From Blasia pusilla (lineage: Eukaryota; Marchantiophyta; Marchantiopsida; Blasiales): a stretch of DNA of 64,000 nucleotides. The stretch covers positions 26,226,001-26,290,000 of the forward strand of contig CM114275.1 in NCBI GenBank assembly GCA_050084515.1. Reading direction: 5' to 3'. Shown here piece after piece: positions 52,151 through 62,679 of this stretch (the first letter of the stretch is position 1; the number at the start of each line of letters is the position of its first letter). The position numbers and the translations under genes are program-made. The notes beneath the pieces were generated by a model. It was given only the letters and a program-made list of their open reading frames with translations. It did no database searches and had not been told where the DNA came from.

Positions 52151-52656
52151 GTAACCCCGTGCGACTCACGGCTTTAAATTACGTTTATTATGTTAACTTA
52201 AGTACAATTTTCAAATAAATTATTTCAAGTAAATTTCGAATGATTCTATTCATTAAAAGTCGAAAGAAAGGGCATATCATTTTAAGTGAATTTCGAATGA
52301 TTTATTTCATGTGATGACACGTGTTTGAAATTTGACACTGTGATAATTTCATTGTTAAAATTCTATTAATTTTTTTTTTACATTTTCTATTACTTGATGG
52401 AATTCGGATACTCCACGTGTTCTATCCGTGACGTATTATCATGCGGTTGTGTTTCATTTCTCTTAAAATTTTAATTTTGTTATGCTTTCAATTTTAATTT
52501 TTCATGTCGCTCTCGTTGTGATTTTATTTCATGAGTTTTTCTTTATTTTTTAAACTCTCCAGTGTCAAATATTTAATGTGATGACAAATCATAATATTTT
52601 CTAGTAATTTTACAATTTGTATTTTCGTAGGAATCGCCACCCTCATGTAGACCTTA

Positions 52657-52690
52657 TCTATACTATTAAAGGAGGATTATCTCTCCATGG
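52657..52690 (+). mobile_element. Helitron-like 5' terminus
   Basis: TCTATACTATTAAAGGAGGA follows an A, matching the start of the elements at 13843 and 53542. A matching 3' hairpin with CTAG was not found downstream, so only the terminus is claimed. Confidence 0.4.
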
Positions 52691-53541
52691 ACACATCTAT
52701 TTTTGACACCTTCAAACACATGATATAACCAGTAATTCAAATCCGATGCTATGTAATATAGTCTATCTGTTTCACATCGAATATCCTTAGTGTTTACATG
52801 GAAATTTCTTACCCCTCACTATTTCAAAAACATAACTTGCATCCTTATGGTAAAACCTTTACCAATCCCCTAGACAATCCCATTAAATATCTATATATTT
52901 TACTTAATTTATTGAACTTATCTTGAGTTTTTAAAATATCTTTTATTCATGAAATCATGACAAAAATAGTACATGGTTATTCACAATTAGGTAAAGAGAG
53001 ATGAATTTGATGTCCAAACAAGATTGCATTGTGAAAATAAAGGTAAATCTATATATGAAACTATGTGGATATGAAAATTTAGTGTATATCCAGCCAATTA
53101 AAAGAAACTCTGAAAATTTGTAGAAAATAATCAGAGAAATGATCTCCTCTATTAAATCTTAAACTCTTTTAACAAAAACTCATAGAGTAAATATGTTTGG
53201 AATGAGAAATAAAAACGATCTTATGGAATCCTAACATGGTATGTGATCTTTTGAATATGTTTGGCCAAAAGTTACCAATTATTCGCCCATATTTTCTTAC
53301 CATATAATAACTTTGGGACCCCTTCAAAACTTTAAATGGTGTGGGTTATGTGCCCTAGGCACTATCCTATGGATCATGAGATTTCACTCTAAACTAGATT
53401 TAGTAAATTTGATTTTTATTAAGACCTTGTCAATGATAATATTGGAAGACGTCTTTTTTTGGCCCAATTCAACACGTCCAATATTTCACCTATCTCTTTG
53501 GATTGACAATAAATTTTCATTCAGGTGAAATGATTATTTAA

Positions 53542-53580
53542 TCTATACTATTAAAGGAGGAGCGACTCCCATAACGACTC
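53542..53580 (+). mobile_element. Helitron-like 5' terminus, second copy
   Basis: TCTATACTATTAAAGGAGGA again follows an A; the first 20 bases are identical to 52657-52676. A partial TTATTAAAGGAGGG recurs near 53677. The 3' end is not identified. The flanking AT-rich DNA (52200-55200) has no gene that I recognise. Confidence 0.4.
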
Positions 53581-55212
53581 CTCCCTTAGTTTACACATAG
53601 CGGTAATGATACCATCCCTTTAAGATAAGTGTTTCTCCAAAAACATATTTTTGATCCTACAATATGAAAAAAAAAGTTATTAAAGGAGGGACCGTGTATA
53701 GCATAAGCCCTTACAGGCAACTTACTTGTGAAATGCATTAGAAACTAATAAATTAGAAGTGGATTATAAGCCAATTTTGAAATTTTGATTTTACTTTGTA
53801 ACGGTAATTTGAGGTTGACAGATCAATACCTTTTACATTTTTATGAAGCGGGGAAGATGTTAAGGATTAAAAGACTAAATTATCTATTTTCATCCATAAT
53901 TGTTTTAATTCTTTCAAAATTCATGATCTTCAACGATAATTAGTTATCTCTTGGCATATCTAGGGAAGTAGTAACAAAGGAAGTTCATCATGTCCTTGTT
54001 GGTCTCTCCATCCCTAACTACACACATACACCCTCTATCAATTCACGCTATCTACTCACACTTGACTACAACTATTATAACAATTGTTATGCACATACAC
54101 ATGGCCATACAACATACATTCTTGTTACACACAAACATGGTAATGAAGAACACAATATATAAGACATCACATGAAGATATACACTATGATCAAAGTTTCC
54201 CCCCTAAAATACTTCTACAGCTTTTGCCACAACTTTTTGGTCCCCCCCTTCATCATAAGTATCCTTCTTAGCCACTTCTTTTGGGCCTCAGCCCAAATGT
54301 GGATCATAACTACGAACTATGCATTTAGCTAGTCAAAACCCAAGATGACATGTTGTTGGGTGAGTCTCATGGTTGTTCATGCCTTTAAGTGATTCCCAAA
54401 TATCACATTTGCCTCTTCCCTCATATTTTGTTTGTCTCATGGCTGACTTCCCATCTTGGCTCATGCCTTAACATCCCATGCTTGATGTTGCCACCATTCA
54501 CATTTTGAAATTAGTCTCATGGCACCAAAAACCGTCTTGACTAATCTCGACTACCAAGACAATTGCCCTCAGCTAGGACTAGCCTCAAGACCTAGTGCCC
54601 CTCTTAGTTTGTCTCTCTAGTTTCCACAAATGATTCCCCCTCTTTCACCAAAGAATTGTCTCAAGGTGCATGCTCATCTTAACTAGTCTTAGCCTACAAC
54701 GTATTCTTCTATATTTGGATCCTAGGATTTCTCAGCAATCTTGACCTTTTATTTGCAGATCACTTCATATTTTCTTACTCTTGCGCGAGGTCTTGCGACT
54801 AGCTAATCTAGGTTTTGTCTTATTGTTCTCACAAAGGTGATCCTCTTTTGACCCAAGATCATGACTTGCTTCATGGTTTCCGGCTAGCATATGTGTTGAA
54901 GACTTAGCTATTTCTGATGATAATCCATTTTTACTTTTTTTTTTAAAATCCATTTGGAAGAAATTTTTTCTGCATGCACATGATTGCTTAATTTTCCTTG
55001 TATTTTGCCATGTCATACCTTTAACCATCATATTGGTAGTCCTTTTATAATGAAGTTGCATGTTTTTCTCATATGTGTCATTCTTTTCAAGATATGGCTT
55101 TTCCTAATCTTTTACATTTAAGAATTCGTTGTATTTGTCATCAATGCCATACTTCATTTTATTTTCTTCTTCTTGTTTACATGGGTTCATTCTCCACATT
55201 TCTTGTTTTACA

Positions 55213-55429
55213 TCTATATTATTATGGGAGAGTGTCTTCTTGATTTGTAAACACCTCTCTTCTTAACACGTGGCAACTGGGCAACAAAAAAATATTTCAC
55301 ATGATACGGGTAGCAAGAAAAAAATTTGAATTTTTTTGCAACATCATTAATCTCTTCCCTTTATAAGATATACACTAGCTTTTCAAACATTTTTTTTATT
55401 TCCCGTACATCACATGGGCACCTTACTAG
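55213..55429 (+). mobile_element. Short non-autonomous Helitron-like element
   Basis: Starts TCTATATTATTATGGGAGAG after an A and ends CCCGTACATCACATGGGCAC then CTTACTAG before a T. CCCGTACATCACATGGG can form the subterminal hairpin. At 217 bp it is non-coding. It shares its 5' half with the copies at 331 (minus), 31043 and 32009 (minus). Confidence 0.7.
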
Positions 55430-56170
55430 TGTATTGTATTATGTTTGCTTCTTGTAATTTACTTTGGGCTAATTTTCCCCATTTCTTGTTATACTTGTAG
55501 TTTATGATGTCCACGTCTCCTTATTTACATTGGGTTCTAATTAATTCTCCACATTTCTTTGTTTACATGTAGTTCATTATATATGCTTCTCCTTAGTTAT
55601 ATTGGGTTAATTCTCCTAGTTTCTTGTTTTATACAACTGCAAGTATCTTTATTAGTCGTGGCCTTTCATATTTTCCTCTAATATATCCTTGTGGGTGTTT
55701 GATTTACCAAGTATGGATCAAAAAATCATCAAGGTGCCCATTCCAATAGGAACTTGCATATTCTACTCCACACTCACCAAGTCCCACATACTATAAAGTT
55801 TAAGTGTCTTCTTCAACTCTTGAGCAAAACGCATGCTCATAAGTTCCATTGTATATGGCATTGCATGTTTACCAAGCTCTCATCTCCAAGATTGATGTGC
55901 TTGAGGATTGTTTGTTCAATTTTTGAAGGATTTGCAAGCCTAGTTCAATGATTAAGGAAGGATGAAAAACTCATTATCGAGGATAATACGAAGATCAAAT
56001 TACAAGAATCATTCATTCAATCATTGTTGCATTATGTTGAAGCTCTAACGTGTCACATCTGAGTAGCCGATAGGCCAAGATCTATCGTGGATAGGGCATA
56101 GGAGCCAACCGAAATTCATGAGTGTAACTTTGTCCCGGGGTGTCGGATGAGATTGAGGATAAGTCCATTG

Positions 56171-57590
56171 TGTTAGGAACGTCGTTTCTGACAACTTTCC
56201 TGTTGAGGTCTTTCACTGCCGGGTTACTTGTTGAGCAGGTCACCCGCCCCTGGTAACCTGTGCACGCAGGTTACCAAGAGAATAGCTATATAAGGGAGGA
56301 AGATGGCTTTCCCAAGCCATCTTTCTCATGTTGGGTCGTTGGAGCACCTCTCTTGTTTGTGTGTGAGATAGGACTAGGGTGCTAGCATCCGGATTCCTTG
56401 ATAGCGCAGGGTGGACGAGGCTCGATATGTCGATGTAGATTGAGGAGTGGAGTTTTAGGCCGGGTGTGCCATTTTTACTACTCTTTATTTTTACATGAGA
56501 AAGATGTCAGGGGATTGGTGAGAATTCGTTGTTTGCATGTAGGCAAGCGAATTGCCTCGGTCGAGAGCCCCTGGAGACGCGTGTGTTACAAGCGTTGGTC
56601 ATTTTTATGTTCGGAAGGTCGTGGCGGAAGCGCTGCCCATTTTTCTCAGATTTTGGTGGTGCAGGTTGACAAGGGAAAATAGCAAAGTGGGGGTCACGTA
56701 GGAGTGCTCGGGTGCAGCGCAAAGTGTTGGAGCGTCAAGAGAACGACGCACAGCGGGAGCGTAGAAAGAAGATGGCGAGAGCTTGTAGCCGCCAGGGGCT
56801 AGGGTTGCAAGGGCGGCTAGGGTTGGGCACGGCTAGGGTTAGGTCGGAGGTGGACGGAACCAGGGCGGAGGGTGCGTTTAGCATAAACCAACCGGGGCGA
56901 TGAGCTGTGGAGCCACGACCCTTGACCACGACGCCCCCCCTCCCTCTCCCCACGCATTTAGGGTTGGGAAGGCCTCATAGGGCCGCGGGCCTCGTATTTA
57001 GGGCCGTATTGGAGGACAACTCATTAGTTCTTCATCGATTGGGAATTGCAAGGGTTGTGATGGGGACACACGAACCTACGCTTACATGAGGTTTGACGTG
57101 TTGGTCGAGGGGTCGTGTTGCGGAGGTTCTCATATCACATGGAGGAGTGGATGTTGACAGTGCCGTAGGTTGGAGGGCGTGACCAGGTTACCCATTCGAG
57201 TCCCTTGTCTCGCACTTATCTTATATGATTGAAAGTGCTGGGTGTCGAGTACTTGCTAGGGCTAGATGGGTGTAGCGATGGTGACGAGTGTAGTCTCCAT
57301 GCATGTGTAGCATGTCTGTGGATATACAGCGGTTGCCGAGTAGGGGTCACATGTATGACCCGAGAGTGTCAGTGGTTTAGGTGAGTTAGTTGGGAGGCTC
57401 ATGGTGAGCCCGAGTGTTGAGTGTGCGTGAGGCCGGGTGTGTCATCACGGGATTACCATTAGCGTCGGTGAGCTAGTGAGGAGTGTGGGAGACTCTTGGT
57501 GAGCCTGAGTGCTTGAGCAGGTGAGACAGGGTTGTCATCACAGCATTCTTACACGGTTCGGAAGAACGGGGTAGTGCGAGCAGTAGAAGT
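56171..57590 (+). mobile_element. Probable LTR and leader of the plus-strand gypsy-type element
   Basis: The stretch precedes the plus-strand gag. It has a TG-start candidate at 56171 and a TATA-like TATATAA at 56287-56293 followed by GC-richer sequence. From 56780 it contains several GGCTAGGGTT units. No second LTR is visible, so the borders are not fixed. Short open frames here are not convincing proteins. Confidence 0.35.
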
Positions 57591-57593
57591 GGT

Positions 57594-58896
57594 GTGACAA
57601 GGAGTGGAGTGAGATACCGAGGGGTTACGAGTGAGGAGCTACCTCGACATCCATTTGTGGATGGATCGTCATCACTAGACACCGAGTCTAGTGATGAGAT
57701 CGCAGACGGAGGCAGTGTCACTTGGCAGGAGATGGACGACATTGGCCATCAAGGCATGCGTCATTTCTCAGATACAGTGGGCACCATCAACTTAGATGAT
57801 TTTATCCAGAGTTTGACACGTGGTGCGACTTCTAGGAGATATGGACCCCGACACGGTTCAACCCTTTCATGGCATGGAAGGGGTTATTCCAACACTTGGA
57901 GGGTCCTCCGATGGATGATTACATGGAGTTTTGATCACTATATTCAGTAGAGATCGATCCCTGGAGGATGTATTGGGCTTGAGGGTATGTGTCCACTAGT
58001 GGTCGGGAGGCATATGATGGGATCGTGAGAGGAGAGAGACCCATACCATTAGCCCGGACACTAGATGGAGAGGAGGGCAGTGAGACACGCGATGTGGCAG
58101 AGACCTTTGGTGGTAGAGGGCCACCCAGCTTCAGTCCCACAATAGAGTTCTTCCGACAGTTGGGGAAGAGCTACCAGGTCGTACACACCGACAAGATGAA
58201 GAGTCTACAGTATTTTCACCAACGATTGGGTGAGAGTATGAGAGAGGCATTCATGCGCATGAGGAGGCTGATTATTGCTTCGTATGGAGTGATTGAGGCG
58301 CAGTCAGTCCAGTATTGGTACGGGGTTCTGGATCGAGAACTACGGAAGAGAGTCTGAGATGCGGTACTGATTCACACAACGAAGCCCATATTGAAGGTGG
58401 TCTTCGAGTTGTCTGAGCGTATTGAGCTCAACATGATTAGGGAGCAGGTAGTGACCGATGGATTTTCTCGAGAGTCAATGGGTCCACCAGCGACGATGAC
58501 CCCACAAGTGCCATAATGAGCACCAATACCATGGGAGCGGGCCAGTGTGCCTTGAGAGCAGGCGGGTACCGTGAGCCTATGAGGCAACGACCCGTACCTA
58601 CATATATTATCCAACAGGAACGGATGTTGTCTTTTTGGACGTGTGGAGGGGTCCATAGGCAAAGAGACTATACATAGCATGGGAGAGGACCACGAGCGCC
58701 TCTAATTGCTCAAGAGCCATAGAGGATGGTCCCACCACTGTACCAGTGTGACTATTGCCACAGATATGGTCACACTAGGGATAGATATTTTGATCTTCGT
58801 AAAGAGGCACGTCCAGAGATAGGCCGAGGGCCTGGGGGCGGTCGTCCTGGAGGAGGTCGGGGAGTTGTTCCTAAATGTGGTGGTAGCGGCCCATGT
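57594..58896 (+). pseudogene. Gypsy-type gag, plus-strand copy
   Basis: A decayed gag homologous to the minus-strand gag at 62632-61623. It begins TRSGVRYRGVTSEELPRHP, shifts frame near 57850 (FNPFHGMEGLFQHLEGPPMD is in another frame), then reads SFSPTIEFFRQLGKSYQVVH, MREAFMRMRRLI and VIEAQSVQYWYGVLDRELRK before a TGA at 58356-58358. It resumes to a zinc-knuckle-like CDYCHRYGHTRDRY near 58747, where the last Cys of CX2CX4HX4C is Tyr, and then a Gly/Arg-rich tail. The copy stops at about 58896, where sequence of the opposite-strand element begins. No protease or polymerase follows. Confidence 0.8.
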
Positions 58897-59029
58897 GGTA
58901 TGCATACACATTGCAACACAACATATATCACTGTCACCGAACACACACACAAACACGCACGATCCAAACAACGAGACAAGAAGTACCAAAATATCTCCAA
59001 TCCAGGTCTAACCTTCTTGAATGCATAGG

Positions 59030-59790
59030 AAGCGGGAAAACTCACCAATATGGGAAAGACTGCCTGTGGCGTGCCAATCTTGTCGACCACAATCAACGGC
59101 GGTCGATCATCTAGCCTCACTGTCTGTGATTGACGGCCTGGATCCAATATAGAATCCACCAGCAAATCGGAGGGGCGCTCCACTCTCGCATATGCCCTCT
59201 GTAATACCTCATGTGGTACAAAATTGGTCCACCAAAGATGCGGGCGATGTGCTCGTGAGACCACACTCGCCACATCTAACAACACTACCGGGCCGATCCA
59301 TGCGCGCACTTGATATGCACTCATCACCACGCTGGACCTCGAATCGCCCAAAATTGGCACACTGTCCAAAATGTATGCGTTGGAGAACGAGGCTGATGCT
59401 CCTGTAAATATCGCAAGATCCACATCATCTCCCAAAACAACCTGGACCGAGTGTCAGCTAACCCGCTACCTTGTCCAGCACTTGATTGGCCCTAACACGG
59501 CCAACCAGCAATGACCAAGTCTGTGGTCCCTACTCGCACCAAGTCCTACGCCCCCAACAATGAAATATCCCTCGGTACGGAACTCTGATAACCGTGAATG
59601 GCGGACGCAGACAACAAGTCGGGAAAAAGGAGGCGTAACAGCGCCACATGGTGAAATGAAGTGTGCCTTGCAACATCATCAATATCCACATACAGATACT
59701 GCTACACGCGCACTCCAGCATGCAAAACAGCAGCTTACCCAATGTTGATCCCTCCAAAGAGATCCAACACCCGAATATCCTTCTCTAGGA
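59030..59790 (-). pseudogene. Cytosine-5 DNA methyltransferase domain carried by a retroelement
   Basis: Directly downstream and in the same frame as the protease, the minus strand encodes a C5-DNA methyltransferase that would transfer methyl from S-adenosylmethionine to cytosine. Motif I is IRVLDLFGGI (about 59775-59746), motif II YVDID, motif IV LVIAGWPC with the catalytic Cys codon at 59497-59495, followed by GLADTRSRLFWEM. After a shift near 59380 come the motif VI region (DSV instead of ENV, 59366-59358) and motif VIII SRAHRPHLWWTN. VIII and the following TVR segment resemble DNMT3. Motifs IX and X are missing: the domain ends at about 59046 at a GTGAGT donor-like site, near the junction with the other element. 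Four in-frame stops lie at 59737-59735, 59704-59702, 59548-59546 and 59494-59492. This copy is inactive. Confidence 0.85.
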
Positions 59791-61534
59791 TGCACCACAC
59801 AATCGCAGTGGTGTCCAAAGGGGTCATATCAGCACTTCTGCCTACTTGGGGTTCCTCTGACCCGTCACACTCTGGTGCAAAAGTCTCACTCCGTGCGGTT
59901 TGCACATGCTTAGTGGCTAAGCGTTGAAGCTCCTCAGTCGAGCCCCAAAGCGGCACCTCTTTTCCACAAACTGATGCAGCTACCATGACACTCCTCTCTA
60001 TAGAAATATCAAGAATGGGAGTATCCTCTACATGGACATGTCCCTCAATCAAATCATTAGGCCAAGTGATGGCACAACTAAATGCTGCTAAGGTCACCAT
60101 CTCTCCTCGCCGTCGCTCGATCACTGCACCTGTGAATCGAACGGGTAATGAGCTAAGGCACCCATCACTTGACTGCCATCCTGGTCTGTAGGATGTTGAC
60201 TCCTCCCAGTAATCCAGGGAAAACCCCATCGGATATAACACTGCTCCACCAACCAAGACGTCGTAGGACTTTACATCAGTCACTATCGCCTTGGCTTGCA
60301 CCATGGACTCATCTGTAGGATGTCTCGAGCGAATCCTCACCACAACCTCTTGTCGGGTAATATATTGTGTGGTACTTGCTCCACCCAAGGATGTCTGTAT
60401 CCGGAATGGACAACGCTCCACAGAGGCTCTCGTCAAGCCCAATCCTCTGAATGACGTTTTCCCCAACATCAGGGGTTGCGCTCCTGAATCCAACAAGACG
60501 CGTTGCGGACTAAAAGCTCTACCTCCGGGACTCACCAATTGGAAGACCTCTCCTCGATTATCCAGCAATACAACACCAAGAGAAACCATGGCATGCTCTA
60601 TCGCGGGTATAGCGGGCATCTCCGCCATCCTAGCAGCCGCAGCCTGCCATGAATCTGACGTGGACGGCCCGAGCATCCGCTCCAAGGGCATGTCCATCAC
60701 CTCCTCTGCAATCACCTCTGAACGTGATGCAGGAACTCCAACTCCACGCTCATATAGCGTAGTGGCCAACCAAAAAACCTCAACGGGCGTACTTCTCAAC
60801 ATCATAACATCGGAAGCTGAAAATAAAGGAGTGCGGTACACAACGGTAGCCACCCCCAACAACGTGCTCGACACATGCCCCTCCTGAGCATCAGCAATAG
60901 GAGTCTTTGCAACCCCTTCTCCCCTCGCCCTCCATGCCTGCACACCAACAACATCACCAACTCTCCAGGAACTCTGATCAAGACCCATCGATGGGGTCCT
61001 CATCGCCTCGAACAACGTGAAAGACTGAATAAGCCTAGTGTGTTTCTTGGCTTCCCCTCGCTGTGGATCCAACTCTGCGGCTGCTCCACACGTCACAACT
61101 ATGGCTGCTCCACACGTCACATCTGCGGCGGCCTCCATCTGGGTAGCCCCGCACATCCAACTAGGATCCTCCATATCTCTGGCTGCTCCATATGATGTCA
61201 ATGCCACGGATCCGGCATCGGGTAACCTCAATGCCATAGCGGAAATCTGCTCCTGTAGTTGCTGTTTTTGAGCAGCCATCCCAATGTACCTCACACCCGG
61301 CATCTCCCTTGACGCGTCTAGGTGGTGGGACTCTACCTCCTCCACGGGCAACTCCACCACCCTGTTGGGCAACTCCAGCTCCTCGTCCCCCAACAGAACC
61401 ACCTGATGCACGATCTCTAGGCCCACCCGGATTGGCCACTCGCTCTGGTGCCTTCTCTGGTCCTTGATCCACACATAACTCAGGGTGTAAACAGAAACAC
61501 CTGATGCGTGTATGATGATGATGGGCTCCACCAC
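59735..61534 (-). CDS. Retroelement polyprotein: aspartic protease leading into methyltransferase motif I
   Basis: An uninterrupted 599-codon frame. The N-terminal part is a linker without motifs. Around codons 345-460 lies a retropepsin-like domain: RVLLDSGAQPLMLG with the catalytic DSGA (near 60490-60479), a hydrophobic RQEVVVRI strand and SYDVLVGGAVL in the position of the usual ILG strand. The protein then runs without a break into IRVLDLFGGI, the first methyltransferase motif, and stops at TAA 59737-59735. In known gypsy polyproteins reverse transcriptase follows the protease; here the methyltransferase does. The stop is probably premature, because homology continues beyond it in the same frame. 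It may not be expressed. Confidence 0.75.
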   Translation of the reverse strand: MVEPIIIIHASGVSVYTLSYVWIKDQRRHQSEWPIRVGLEIVHQVVLLGDEELELPNRVVELPVEEVESHHLDASREMPGVRYIGMAAQKQQLQEQISAMALRLPDAGSVALTSYGAARDMEDPSWMCGATQMEAAADVTCGAAIVVTCGAAAELDPQRGEAKKHTRLIQSFTLFEAMRTPSMGLDQSSWRVGDVVGVQAWRARGEGVAKTPIADAQEGHVSSTLLGVATVVYRTPLFSASDVMMLRSTPVEVFWLATTLYERGVGVPASRSEVIAEEVMDMPLERMLGPSTSDSWQAAAARMAEMPAIPAIEHAMVSLGVVLLDNRGEVFQLVSPGGRAFSPQRVLLDSGAQPLMLGKTSFRGLGLTRASVERCPFRIQTSLGGASTTQYITRQEVVVRIRSRHPTDESMVQAKAIVTDVKSYDVLVGGAVLYPMGFSLDYWEESTSYRPGWQSSDGCLSSLPVRFTGAVIERRRGEMVTLAAFSCAITWPNDLIEGHVHVEDTPILDISIERSVMVAASVCGKEVPLWGSTEELQRLATKHVQTARSETFAPECDGSEEPQVGRSADMTPLDTTAIVWCILEKDIRVLDLFGGINIG

Positions 61535-62632
61535 ATGACCAACAAGTAATCATAGGCAACAGGTCTCTGTGGCACGGCCTCCCGGTATCCCCCGTGAGCT
61601 TGTGGTGCCACATTCGACGTTGCTACCCTGATGGTGTAGACAATCGTGACTGCTCTCGCCCAGAACCCATGGTGGCTACACTCTCCTCCGCCATGTTGCG
61701 CTCAATATTCTCGGCGGTCCTAAAAACATCTCTCAACCTAGGGGAGGTGTTCATAAGGAGCACCCCTCCCGTACCCGTGTCCGCAGGGTCCGGTCCAGCA
61801 TTGCGTACCATGACTGGATAACCTGAGCCTCTGTCACCCCCTGAGTGACGTTGATCAACCGGCACAAGCGAGTGTAAGCCTCACACAAACTATCACCCGG
61901 GCGCCTCTGGAAGTCGTGGATGCTCCGCAACTTCTCCGTCCGTATCCCTTGGTAGCTCGCCCTCAACTTAGCGAAGAACTCAACCACGGGGTTGAACTTG
62001 GGACGAACCCGACTAGATGGTACAACTCCTCCAATTTGAGTGATCCCTCCTAAAACATCACTAGTGGAAGAGGAAGTAGCCTCTCCTGACTCTTCCTCCT
62101 CATGTGGGAATGGCTCCGTCCATGACACATAGTGTGGGTCATAGTAGAGTTGCCATGCCTCAATCTCTTGGGCAGATCTGTGGGAGAACTCATGGTAATT
62201 GTCCATGGGCGCCTCCTCTAAATTTTGGAACATACCGTTCAATGCTGTAAATGGGTTGAACTCTCTAGAGTTCCTAACCCCCTGTGAGTCACACCAACTC
62301 CTAAACTCCGCAATGAAGTCGTGTAGCTCTATAGTGCCTACAACACCTTAAAACCTACGCGGTCCTCTACCCGGTCATCCATCTCGTACATCCAACTGGT
62401 AGGACCACTCAATGTGTACGGTGGATCACTAACACACTCCTCTATACGCTCCCCCTTGTCTAAAGACCACACAGAAAGAGATCGAGGTGGTCTCTCACAT
62501 GGAGATCCTCGAAACCTCGCACCACTCCGGGTAAACCCTCCAGAGCTACTCTCAGGTCCACTACCTCGCCTCTCAAAATCCTGAAAGGACGCCGTGATGG
62601 CCCTCGTGCCCCTCTCACATGATCACTCTCAA
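61161..62632 (-). pseudogene. Gypsy-type gag of the methyltransferase-bearing element
   Basis: On the minus strand the gag region starts near [20 protein letters not shown] (about 62605), then FNPFTALNGMFQNLEEAPMD. It continues in the frame 62242-61751: VRPKFNPVVEFFAKLRASYQ, CEAYTRLCRLI and VTEAQVIQSWYAMLDRTLR. It shifts to 61865-61623 (VLLMNTSPRLRDVFRTAENI) and then to 61613-61161, with a knuckle-like CWSCGGAHHHHTRIRC, spaced CX2CX6HX4C rather than the standard CX2CX4HX4C. Gag would package element RNA into particles. The shifts mean that this copy no longer makes a full gag. The plus-strand gag at 57594 is a diverged relative. Confidence 0.8.
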
Positions 62633-62679
62633 TCTCGCGAGTAATCCCTCAATCACTCAAACTAAACTCTCTCACTGAG

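Noticed and set aside
58770-59030. C-terminal tail of the 221-codon minus-strand frame (Pro/Arg-rich)
   Set aside because: Beyond about 59030 it is just the reverse complement of the plus-strand gag zinc-knuckle region, so it is not part of the methyltransferase.
59985-61271. Plus-strand open frames of up to 198 codons
   Set aside because: They are antisense to the protease-methyltransferase frame, which has clear motifs.
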